A stretch of 20,337 nucleotides of DNA, taken from contig CAZQCX010000028.1 of the NCBI GenBank assembly GCA_964591705.1, positions 1 to 20,337 of the forward strand, in the 5' to 3' direction. The DNA comes from UBA11855 sp964591705 (GTDB taxonomy: Archaea > Thermoproteota > Bathyarchaeia > Bathyarchaeales > Bathycorpusculaceae). Shown here piece by piece: positions 13,811 through 20,337 of the stretch. The notes under the pieces are model-generated. The model worked only from the letters and a program-made list of their open reading frames with translations, did no database searches and had not been told where the DNA came from. The number at the start of each line of letters is the position of its first letter. Within the stretch, counting starts at the first letter, position 1. Position numbers and translations under genes: made by a program.

Positions 13811-13861
13811 TTGTACGGCTTGGAAATTGAGGCAGAAGTCCTTAAGGCATTCAAGACATAA
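13811..13861 (+). pseudogene. Stub of a RelE-like toxin gene
   Basis: Four bases after the antitoxin stop, a TTG opens a 16-codon frame MYGLEIEAEVLKAFKT and then TAA. It resembles the first strand and helix of RelE/ParE toxins (for example MYxLEI...VxKxFKK), in exactly the position where the toxin should begin. No RelE core or C-terminal catalytic residues follow in any frame, so only the start of the gene survives. Confidence 0.5.
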
Positions 13862-14117
13862 TGGACCAGGCTACAGATACGCAAGCTGATGCATCCTGCT
13901 AGCTCTGCTAAATCCCCTCCTGCCGCAAACAAAAGCAATTACGATGCTCCCGATCTACGCGAAAGTGAAGTCTAGTATTTCACGCCTCCGTTGCTTGTCC
14001 GACGCAAAGAAAAAACCGTTGATAATGGCTATGCTCCTTACTGATGTTCGAGGAATAATGTGTTCTGAAGACTGGTTTCAAATACAAGTGTAGCAACGAA
14101 ATATTATTAGTGATTAG
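13862..14117. other. Intergenic stretch without a convincing gene
   Basis: Between the toxin stub and the next gene I find no supported gene. A 50-codon plus-strand frame (ATG at 13944, stop at 14091-14093) reads MLPIYAKVKSSISRLRCLSD but has no ribosome site and no recognisable pattern. The stretch may be the decayed body of the toxin gene and its flanks. Confidence 0.4.
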
Positions 14118-14624
14118 TTGGACGATTCAGCAACTAAACAAAGAAGCCAGCAGCGGAAATTCTATCTGGGCTTAGCCTTAGTTGCAGTCTTAGTTGTTGC
14201 GCTTCTGGCAGCCTTTCTTGCCTTTCAGGATAATCCTGCGTCTCGAGACCCGCTTTTATACGGCAACACCGTGACGGTTCAAGTGGCAACTGACAAATCG
14301 TTCTACACAAAAGGCGAGGACGTATCCATCACAGTCAGCGTGATTAACGGAAAGAGCGAGCCTGTCAACTGCACAACGTCAATATACTATAAGGTGTTTG
14401 ACTCGACAGGACAAGAAGTCTATAGCTGCGCAACTCTGATTTCTCTCCCGCTTCCGTTGCCAACTTATCCTGCGCATTCAAAGTATTCGTATTTTCCCAA
14501 TGTTTGGAATCAGAAAAACTCAAACTACACATTAGTAGAGCCTGGCAATTATACAATCAAGGCTTCGCTCGAGTATGGTACTTCCGAATGCGAAATTCAA
14601 ATTGCAGAATATTGGACCAGATGA
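14118..14624 (+). CDS. Membrane-anchored BsuPI-like beta-sandwich protein
   Basis: A 168-residue protein with a basic start (KQRSQQRKFY), one membrane helix (about 17-36) and an outer domain of beta-strands. VTVQVATDKSFYTKGEDVSI, ITVSVINGKSEPVNCTTSI, YYKVFDSTGQEVYSC and VEPGNYTIKASLEYG follow the BsuPI/Ig-like pattern (strand, NxSxxPV, xDxxGxEVY, xPGxYTI). Such domains occur in archaeal surface proteins and bind or inhibit other proteins in a few cases; here the role is unknown. Asn-x-Ser/Thr sites (NCT, NYT) would allow N-glycosylation. The start is a TTG at 14118 with no clear ribosome site, so the exact start is uncertain. Confidence 0.62.
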   Translation: MDDSATKQRSQQRKFYLGLALVAVLVVALLAAFLAFQDNPASRDPLLYGNTVTVQVATDKSFYTKGEDVSITVSVINGKSEPVNCTTSIYYKVFDSTGQEVYSCATLISLPLPLPTYPAHSKYSYFPNVWNQKNSNYTLVEPGNYTIKASLEYGTSECEIQIAEYWTR

Positions 14625-14742
14625 GAACCCCGCAAGTTTAGTCCTCTATCGGTAAGATGAAATGCAGCCGTACAAGAAGATAGACAACCGACTAAACCCT
14701 CTAAACGCTGGGCTGGAAGAAAAGGCGAAGAACTGCCTGGGA

Positions 14743-15198
14743 TTAGACTTGATCCTGCTTGGTTCTCAAGGCCCGCAGAAACTCGTTCACCGATACTATG
14801 TGGATCTTCTTGTAAGTGCTCACTTTGAGAAGATGCTTGTCTCCGCTAACAACAAAGCCTGCCTTAGCCTCAAGAGCGCATTCAAGAAACTTGTCATCAG
14901 CCGGATGCTCCAAAACAACCTTGACCCGGTCGGTTACTTCAACGAATCGGGCGACTTTGAGCACAGCCTCAATTAGCTCTTCGTGGCACAGGCCCTCAGC
15001 TTCATAGACCCGTCTGAGCTTGGGATAATTCAGAACTTGGCTGATTTCCACAACAATCGCCTCAGAAACAAAAAGACGCGCCCTGCCCTGCTCGGCCGCC
15101 TTCACGACTTCGGCGGGTTTTCCACCCCAAAGCAACGCCGAGACCCAAACGTTGGCGTCAAGAACTGCTTTGAGTTCTCGCTTCTTCGATGAGGGCGC
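14743..15198 (-). CDS. PIN-domain toxin (COG1569 type), no normal start codon
   Basis: A PIN nuclease partner of the AbrB antitoxin upstream. The core has LKAVLDANVWVSALLWGG with the first catalytic Asp (codon at 15157-15159), VSEAIVVEISQVL with Glu, HPADDKFLECALEA with the Asp pair and VVSGDKHLL with the last Asp. All of the active site is present. However, between an in-frame TAG (15199-15201) and the catalytic Asp there is no ATG, GTG or TTG. The first usable start, TTG at 15133-15135, would delete the first strand and the Asp. So the gene starts at a non-standard codon, is made by frameshifting from the antitoxin, or has lost its start. The antitoxin frame ends at 15158, overlapping this frame. 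I give the full open frame as coordinates. Confidence 0.65.
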   Translation of the reverse strand, partial: APSSKKRELKAVLDANVWVSALLWGGKPAEVVKAAEQGRARLFVSEAIVVEISQVLNYPKLRRVYEAEGLCHEELIEAVLKVARFVEVTDRVKVVLEHPADDKFLECALEAKAGFVVSGDKHLLKVSTYKKIHIVSVNEFLRALRTKQDQV

Positions 15199-15415
15199 CT
15201 ATATCCTCCTCCGAAAGACCCATCTGCCGAACTCTGCTCCAAACTGGCTTCATGGTTTCCTCAAAAGACTTATCAACAATCTTCTTGAGCACAACAGTGT
15301 CATCTATAGCTATAGCTAAGATTTTTTCGCCCTTCTTCAGGCTGGCGGCTTTGCGCACGTTCGCAGGAATAACAACCTGCCCCTTGGAGGAAACCTTGGT
15401 TGTTGACGCTTCCAC
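15158..15415 (-). CDS. AbrB/SpoVT-type antitoxin
   Basis: An 85-residue protein with an N-terminal swapped-hairpin AbrB domain, TTKVSSKGQVVIPANVRKAA followed by LKKGEKILAIAIDDTVVLKK, and a C-terminal helical region (EETMKPVWSRVRQMGLSEEDIGALIEEAR) likely to bind the PIN toxin encoded just downstream. The start is a GTG at 15413-15415 with GGTGAGGCG before it. The dimer should bind its own promoter, where a perfect 7-bp inverted repeat lies. The stop falls within the toxin frame, only a few bases from the codon of the toxin's first catalytic residue. Confidence 0.85.
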   Translation of the reverse strand: MEASTTKVSSKGQVVIPANVRKAASLKKGEKILAIAIDDTVVLKKIVDKSFEETMKPVWSRVRQMGLSEEDIGALIEEARTQSSS

Positions 15416-15433
15416 TTCGCCTCACCGCAAAAT

Positions 15434-15457
15434 AGTAAGAACTCTCTTACTTATAAC
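15434..15457 (-). promoter_or_regulatory. AbrB/PIN promoter and operator
   Basis: On the minus strand GGTTATAAGT is a good TATA box, and AGTAAGA-GAGT-TCTTACT immediately overlapping it is a perfect 7-bp inverted repeat with a 4-base spacer (15434-15451). A repressor bound here would block the polymerase, so it is the expected site for autoregulation by the AbrB-type antitoxin. The rest of 15416-15554 shows no gene. Confidence 0.55.
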
Positions 15458-15554
15458 CATGGTGCCAGTCTCGCAACTCAAAATGACCCGCAAAGCGAGC
15501 TTCAAGGAGCCCAATTCTTGAGACAGTCAACTGCAGGAACTGCAAAGCGCAGAT

Positions 15555-16706
15555 TCAATTTTTCAAAGCAGGTTCCTTGCGTTCTTTCTTCTTGAAGTGA
15601 AGCAGCAAGCCAGCGCCCACTATGACAGAAGCAGCCACGGCAATAGCGGCGACCAATGAAGTTGGAAAAGGCTCTGGCTGAGGTTCAGGGGTTGAGGAAT
15701 CTTCTGGAGGCTCTGGCTGAAGTGTTCCATATCCGATCGGCGTGTATTGTTCATTTCTCACGATCTCCTCACCGCCGGCATAGCCACCTCCAACCGCGTA
15801 CAACAAATCATCTACTACTGCAATGCCTATCCCGTAACGTGCGGTAATCATTGAAGCACCAACGGTCCAATTGTCGGTTTCAGGGTTGTAAACCCGGTTC
15901 AAATCAAGGGGATAACCAAATCCCACCATTCCGCCTATCACATAGATTCGTTTTGGTGCTTTTGCACCTGTTGTCGACGCAGCCGCCATAGAGCGGGTCT
16001 TATCCGGCATCCGTTGACCATAGCTCCAAGAATCCGCAGCTGAATCGTAGATTTGAGTTAAATCGCTCTCGCTTGCGCCTCCGCCGAACAGGTATATTTT
16101 GCTGTCCAAGACTGCCGACGCATGAACATATACAGGATGGGGCGTTGGCGTTTTTGTGGACCAAGTATCTGCCTGGGGATCATAGACCTCGTTTAGACCT
16201 AAAATGGAGAGTGGAGGATTATAATCAGTATTATTCAGCCCACCTATCAAGTATATCTTGTCGTTAACGGTGTTTGCGCTCAGATAGAATCGAGGCGTCG
16301 GCATCGGGGTCTTTGTTTCCCACGTGTCTGTGGCAGGGTCGTAGACTTCGTTGACCGTGGTGAGTATTCGCAAGTCTCCGGCAGGTATGTAGCCCCTTTG
16401 CCCGCCTATAATGTAGATTTTGTTCCGGTATGCTGTTACTGCAAAGTAGTCTCTTTTTGTTGGCATCGGTTTCTTTGACGTCCATGTATCAGTGGCAGGG
16501 TTGTATTCTTCGTTTGCCGAGCCGCTCATCGCGTATATTCTTCCGTTTGCGACTGCGACTTGCACTTGACCTATTGACTTTTGAAGAGAGGTTTTCGCCA
16601 CCCAGGAATTCTCCGGCGCCTCAAGTCCCGTAGCTGGGTTGGTTTCGAACGCAAGCGTTGCTGCCAGAAGAACGAGAATAAGGGTTATGGTTGTTGTTCT
16701 CCTCAT
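15555..16706 (-). CDS. Surface Kelch-repeat protein with C-terminal anchor
   Basis: A 383-residue protein with a signal peptide (MRRTTTITLILVLLAATLAF), six Kelch repeats (about 32-330), a Pro/Glu-rich linker and a C-terminal membrane helix followed by KKKERKE. Each repeat has the pattern YDPATDTWxxKxPMPTxR, then a strand and KIYxIGG; six repeats would make one closed beta-propeller outside the cell. The linker ends in EPFPTSLV just before the helix, the same motif as in the neighbouring gene. Propellers of this kind bind proteins or glycans; no enzyme residues are evident. The ATG overlaps the stop of the larger Kelch gene by 4 bases (16703-16706), so the two are co-translated. Confidence 0.85.
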   Translation of the reverse strand: MRRTTTITLILVLLAATLAFETNPATGLEAPENSWVAKTSLQKSIGQVQVAVANGRIYAMSGSANEEYNPATDTWTSKKPMPTKRDYFAVTAYRNKIYIIGGQRGYIPAGDLRILTTVNEVYDPATDTWETKTPMPTPRFYLSANTVNDKIYLIGGLNNTDYNPPLSILGLNEVYDPQADTWSTKTPTPHPVYVHASAVLDSKIYLFGGGASESDLTQIYDSAADSWSYGQRMPDKTRSMAAASTTGAKAPKRIYVIGGMVGFGYPLDLNRVYNPETDNWTVGASMITARYGIGIAVVDDLLYAVGGGYAGGEEIVRNEQYTPIGYGTLQPEPPEDSSTPEPQPEPFPTSLVAAIAVAASVIVGAGLLLHFKKKERKEPALKN

Positions 16707-19195
16707 GCAAGCGACGCCTCTTGATGGCGTTTTCTGAGATAGAGTAGCAAGCCAGCAAGAACGACCGCCAATGCAGTTATTGTGACAACCAGCAAAGAAG
16801 TCGGGAAAGGCTCTGCCTCTCCTAATCCATTAGGCAAACCTGGGATCGCGATGGGTTTCATGAGCGGATAGCGGTCTGTGTTGTTTGCGCCCAAAACGTA
16901 AGGTGTATCCCCCACTCCATCGCCATTTGCGTCTGCTCCATTGTAGTCGCTCCAGTAGTTGCCTTCCTTGCCGTCGTCCCAAACGCTTGTTGAAATCTGA
17001 AGCGGTATCGGCCAAGGCGTGAAGCCAATATCATCCCACTGCTTCGTGTTGTTGACAAAGTTGTTGTGGTGTATGATGTTGGTTCCGCAGTACTCGGTAT
17101 AAATGCCTGTCTCGCAGTTGGCTATGTTATTCCCTGTTATCTTGTTGTCTGCGGAGTCAGCCAAGTAGATGCCTCTGCCAGTATTTCCGGTTATGTCGTT
17201 TCCTTCAATCGTGTTGTTGAGGGAGCCCCAGCGCATGTGAATGCCATTTTCATTCTCCGTTATCCTGTTTCTAGTTATCATGTTATTGGATGACGCGTCA
17301 AGGTTGACGCCCATCAAGCATTTCGAGATTCTGGTGCCTATGATTGTTGAGTTGGTGGTTGAGCCCAAGAATACGCCTTCAAGGTTTCCGCCAAGATCAA
17401 GGTTTTCAATGGTTGTGCCTGTGCACCCTATCAGCGCCACATAGCAGGCGCCTGAAGGAACGATTCTGCTGTGCTGGTCAACCCAATAGATAATTGGCTT
17501 GCCATCAACGGTGTTGGAAGTGTCAACGTCAACGTTGACGACTTTGCTGCTTAGGCTTCGCTCGCGCTGGATGTTGAAGGCGCGAAAACCGTACGTGTTG
17601 TTTTCCATTGTGTTGTTTCTTGCTGTGCTGCCTGAGCCTAAGCCTAAGCCGAGACCATACGTGTTTGAAGTTATTTTGTTTCCTGAGACTTCTGTGTTGA
17701 GGAAATCCTTGATCTGCATTCCGAAGCTGTTGTCAGTTACCTCGTTGTCTGAGATTATGTTGTCGTGGCCTGGTTTGGTGCTGTAGATTTCCATTCCAAC
17801 AGAGTTGTTTTGCACGAGGTTTCCTGTTATCCTGTTGCGGGAAGAGGTGCCAGTCATTTCTATGCCGTTGAGGTTGTCGATTATGTTGTTTTGGGTTATT
17901 TTGCAGTTGTCTGTGTTTATGAGGAGTATGCCGCATCTGCCGAGGGCGCCTTTGACCGTGAGGTTTCTCACTGCGACGTTGTTTCTTTCGCGTATGTCTA
18001 TCCCTATTCCCCACTCGCTGTCAACCATCAGGGTGTGTCCAGCTCCATCGATGGTTATGTCGTTTCTTTCAATAACGATTGAACCAGTGATGTCGTCCAT
18101 GAATGTGTAAATTTCTCCTTCACGTCGGATTTTGTCTGTGCCTTCTATGTCTCCAGAAGCAGTGATCGTGATGAGATTGCTTGTTGGCGGGGGAGACCGG
18201 ACCGGCGGGACAGGACCTTGGTAGCCGAATGGAATGTACAATTCATTAACAGTGTATGTGGTTCCCTGAAGAGGACCAAAAGACCAGCCGCCCAAGGCGT
18301 ACAGAGTGTCGTTTACCACTGCCGCTGCCAAGCCGTACCGTGGAGTCATCATCGATGCTCCCCAGCTCCACTGGTCAGTCTCCGGATCATACACCTGGTT
18401 CAGGTTAAGTCCCGTGGCTGCAGTGCGTCCTCCTACCACGTAGATGCGGGTTGGCGCGAATAATCCTGTGGTTGCACCTGCCGCTGCGTCAGTTATCGAG
18501 GTTAGGGGTGGTTTGCCAAGAGACCATGTGTCGGTTGCGGGGTCATAGATCTGCGTCAAGTTGGCGTTTCCCTTCCCGGGGATTGTGCCGCTGATAAAGT
18601 AGATCTTGTCTTCCACGACGGCGGAGGCATAGGAGAAGACTGCAGTAGGCATCGGTTTTCTTGTGGTCCACGTGTCTGTGGCTGGATCGTAGACTTCGTT
18701 AAAGTCAGAGGCTGTTCCAGTATCCGTGTCGTTCAATCCGCCTATCAGGTAGATTTTGCCGCCAACTACGGCTGGAACGAGCTGGCTTCTTTTTGTAGGG
18801 ATTGGCTTTCTGGTTTCCCACGTGTTCGTTGCGGGGTTGTAGACCTCGTTCACAGCGGATAGTATGGGAATGCCTGTGGTTGGATTAATGCCGCTTGTGC
18901 CGCCTATCACGTATATCTTGTTTTGACAGACCACCATTCCCGGTGAGCCTCTGGGTGTTGGTATGGGCTCTTTCGGTGTCCAAGTTAGAGCATAAGGGTC
19001 ATACTCCTCAAGAGTGCCATCTCTCATTAAGGCATATATTTTGCCGTTGACGACCCCCACTTCTACACTGGTTTCTTTGGGCATTGGGGGTCTCTGAGTC
19101 CAGTAGTTTTCAGTAACTGACGCAGGCTGAACCGAGCCTATAATCGAAGCCGTAATGATGCTGAGAATAAGCAGCAATGTAATTCTTCTGCGCAT
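16703..19195 (-). CDS. Surface Kelch plus NosD-type beta-helix protein
   Basis: An 830-residue surface protein. It has a signal peptide (MRRRITLLLILSIITASIIG), about six Kelch repeats (roughly 35-325, for example YDPATDTWTTRKPMPTAVF), a long parallel beta-helix (roughly 340-740) with many copies of the NxITGNxIxxNxxGIxL type seen in NosD-like proteins, a Ca-binding-like loop DYNGADANGDGVGDTPY, and a C-terminal EPFPTSLL motif, membrane helix and RKRHQ. Such helices bind or process polysaccharides in other proteins. I choose the ATG at 19193-19195, preceded by AAGGGT, because the signal peptide begins there; a TTG at 19270 would put 25 residues before it. GATAAATTT at 19226-19234 may hold the TATA box. 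It forms an operon with the smaller Kelch gene downstream. Confidence 0.87.
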   Translation of the reverse strand: MRRRITLLLILSIITASIIGSVQPASVTENYWTQRPPMPKETSVEVGVVNGKIYALMRDGTLEEYDPYALTWTPKEPIPTPRGSPGMVVCQNKIYVIGGTSGINPTTGIPILSAVNEVYNPATNTWETRKPIPTKRSQLVPAVVGGKIYLIGGLNDTDTGTASDFNEVYDPATDTWTTRKPMPTAVFSYASAVVEDKIYFISGTIPGKGNANLTQIYDPATDTWSLGKPPLTSITDAAAGATTGLFAPTRIYVVGGRTAATGLNLNQVYDPETDQWSWGASMMTPRYGLAAAVVNDTLYALGGWSFGPLQGTTYTVNELYIPFGYQGPVPPVRSPPPTSNLITITASGDIEGTDKIRREGEIYTFMDDITGSIVIERNDITIDGAGHTLMVDSEWGIGIDIRERNNVAVRNLTVKGALGRCGILLINTDNCKITQNNIIDNLNGIEMTGTSSRNRITGNLVQNNSVGMEIYSTKPGHDNIISDNEVTDNSFGMQIKDFLNTEVSGNKITSNTYGLGLGLGSGSTARNNTMENNTYGFRAFNIQRERSLSSKVVNVDVDTSNTVDGKPIIYWVDQHSRIVPSGACYVALIGCTGTTIENLDLGGNLEGVFLGSTTNSTIIGTRISKCLMGVNLDASSNNMITRNRITENENGIHMRWGSLNNTIEGNDITGNTGRGIYLADSADNKITGNNIANCETGIYTEYCGTNIIHHNNFVNNTKQWDDIGFTPWPIPLQISTSVWDDGKEGNYWSDYNGADANGDGVGDTPYVLGANNTDRYPLMKPIAIPGLPNGLGEAEPFPTSLLVVTITALAVVLAGLLLYLRKRHQEASLA

Positions 19196-19252
19196 GCTTA
19201 CCCTTGTTATTCTATGTTTTTGCGTGATAAATTTGTTCTTGTCAAGGTTTAC

Positions 19253-19269
19253 TGACTGACAGTTAGTCA
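19253..19269. repeat. Imperfect palindrome at the 5' break of the COG2401 copy
   Basis: TGACTGACAGTTAGTCA matches its own reverse complement at 14 of 17 positions. It sits exactly where the COG2401 frame loses its N-terminus and upstream of the surface-protein operon. GTCAAG occurs directly repeated at 19241-19246 and 19266-19271. It may be a recombination junction or a regulator site. Confidence 0.35.
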
Positions 19270-20337
19270 AGACACTGAGCTGAAGATTTCACCAACAGAT
19301 ATTGTCTACATAACTGGGGATTCTGGCAGCGGAAAATCCGTTTTACTACGAGCATTGAGAAAGGATCTTGGAGACGAAGCCGTCGATCTAAATGAGATTG
19401 CGGTAGATGCTGAAAAACCTCTGATTGAAACGGTTGGCAAAACCGTAGAAGAAGGCTTAGAGCTCCTTAGCAAAGTTGGCCTGAATGATGCGTTTCTTTT
19501 TCTTCGGACCTTTAACCAACTAAGCGACGGACAGAAGTACCGGTACAAGATCGCTAAGTTGTTGGAGAGTGGAAAACGTTGGATTCTGGCGGATGAATTT
19601 TGCGCTTGCCTAGATAGAGATACAGCCAAGATTATCGCGTTTAACCTGCAGAAGATCTCTCGCCAGCAAGGCAAAGCAGTCATAGTCGCAACCACTCACA
19701 ACGATCTCCAAGAAGACCTTAACCCAAGCGTCCTCATACACAAACGATTCGGACAAGAAATCCAAACCAGATACTACCCAAACAAGCCCGCGGCGGAATG
19801 CAGCTTAATCCGAGAAATGCGTATTGAACCCGGCACCATCGCTGACTGGCACAAACTCAGCACCTTCCATTATCGAGGGCACCGAGTCGCAGCACCACGA
19901 AAAATCTTCCGATTAGTTCGTGGAGATGAGCTCTGCGGAGTAATCATCTACTGCTACCCTCCGCCGACATGCTTTGGACGGCGCTTGATGTTGCCTCACA
20001 TGTCTATGCAGGAGCTAAACAATAAACTCAGCATTATCAACCGGGTAGTTGTTCACCCAAAATATCGAACCATAGGCCTAGGCGCCAAGATAATACGTGA
20101 AACTCTCTCGATAGCGGGAACGGCTCATGTGGAAATGGTTGCTGTCATGGCAAAGTACAATCCTTTCGCTGAGAATGCAGGCCTCAAGAAGGTTACAGAA
20201 CAGACTCCTTTAGAAAGCGTGTCAGAAATCTAAGAATTGCTTTCCGATCTCGGTTTCAATTCATCATTTCTCGGCAGTGAACGCTATGTCATGGAAAGGC
20301 TTGGCTGCTTGAGCTCAGAGGAGATTAGGCGCCTCAG
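19256..20337 (+). pseudogene. COG2401 ABC-ATPase/acetyltransferase, start lost and nonsense codon
   Basis: The open frame encodes an ABC ATPase fused to a GNAT-like acetyltransferase domain. Visible are Walker A GDSGSGKS (19316-19339), the LSDGQ signature, Walker B WILADEFCACLDRD and the H-loop His in VATTH, then IREMRIEPGTIADWHKLSTF, PRKIFRLVRGDELCGVII and NRVVVHPKYRTIGLGAKII. Walker A lies before the first TTG (19355), and no ATG, GTG or TTG occurs between the upstream stop (19253-19255) and Walker A, so the N-terminus is missing. After SVSEI a TAA at 20231-20233 interrupts, but the same frame continues as credible protein (ELLSDLGFNSSFLGSERYVM, then LGCLSSEEIRRL) to the window end. Both signs indicate decay. 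A TTG start at 19355 would give a 292-residue product without Walker A, hence without ATP binding. Confidence 0.75.

Noticed and set aside
14662..14976. A 104-codon plus-strand frame starting MQPYKKIDNRLNPLNAG
   Set aside because: The first 30 residues look plausible with a possible ribosome site, but the rest is antisense to the PIN toxin and no family is recognised; at most a remnant.
15555..19195. Short tandem repeats at DNA level, possible CRISPR-like array
   Set aside because: The repetition is explained by Kelch and beta-helix protein repeats, with diverged copies and no constant repeat/spacer pattern.

Overview
The window reads as a piece of an archaeal chromosome, most likely from a mesophilic lineage such as Bathyarchaeia or a relative. 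The grounds are indirect: A/T-rich TATA-like boxes 25-40 bases before several starts, frequent TTG/GTG starts with sparse Shine-Dalgarno sites, archaeal-type VapBC, AbrB/PIN and DUF2683-like antitoxins, Kelch and NosD-type surface proteins with a shared C-terminal anchor, and remnants of DUF1638 and COG2401 (ABC ATPase fused to acetyltransferase) genes. The lineage is an inference; there is no rRNA or other marker here.

Layout. 1-1300: a GNRA-capped hairpin and a membrane-anchored glycosidase-like protein (minus). 1294-3350: a gene graveyard with a frameshifted COG2401 fragment, a frameshifted zinc-ribbon membrane protein, a degenerate unknown gene and a DUF1638 N-terminal stub, around an apparently intact two-gene PH-like/small-membrane-protein unit. 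3399-4232: a VapBC pair and the 3' half of a tRNA-Leu(UAG)-like gene, which may be an old integration scar. 4349-8575: a probable sulfur module with an SLC13/DASS anion transporter, a minus-strand operon of an MBL-fold/double-rhodanese protein plus two half-size YeeE/YedE proteins, and a small membrane protein. 8629-10446: a nitrilase-family amidohydrolase, a strongly structured intergenic stretch that looks like an unannotated RNA of about 255 nt, and a small membrane protein.

10629-13463: a PerR-type Fur regulator divergent from a catalase-peroxidase (katG). The two share a short intergenic region with one A/T-rich TATA-like tract and two inverted repeats, so they look like a peroxide sensor and its target. 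katG is visibly richer in G+C than its surroundings and resembles bacterial katG, suggesting transfer. 13555-15451: a DUF2683-like antitoxin with a 16-codon toxin stub, a secreted BsuPI-like protein, and an AbrB/PIN toxin-antitoxin pair whose toxin has no usual start codon before its first catalytic Asp.

15555-19195: two overlapping genes for large surface proteins, one Kelch and one Kelch plus parallel beta-helix, both ending in an EPFPTSL motif, a membrane helix and basic residues. 19256-20337: a second, longer COG2401 copy that has lost its start and carries an in-frame TAA. Decayed copies of the same family therefore lie near both ends of the window. The best candidates for something undescribed are the structured RNA at 9905-10163, a dispersed 34-bp T-tract repeat (three copies), and the start-less PIN toxin.
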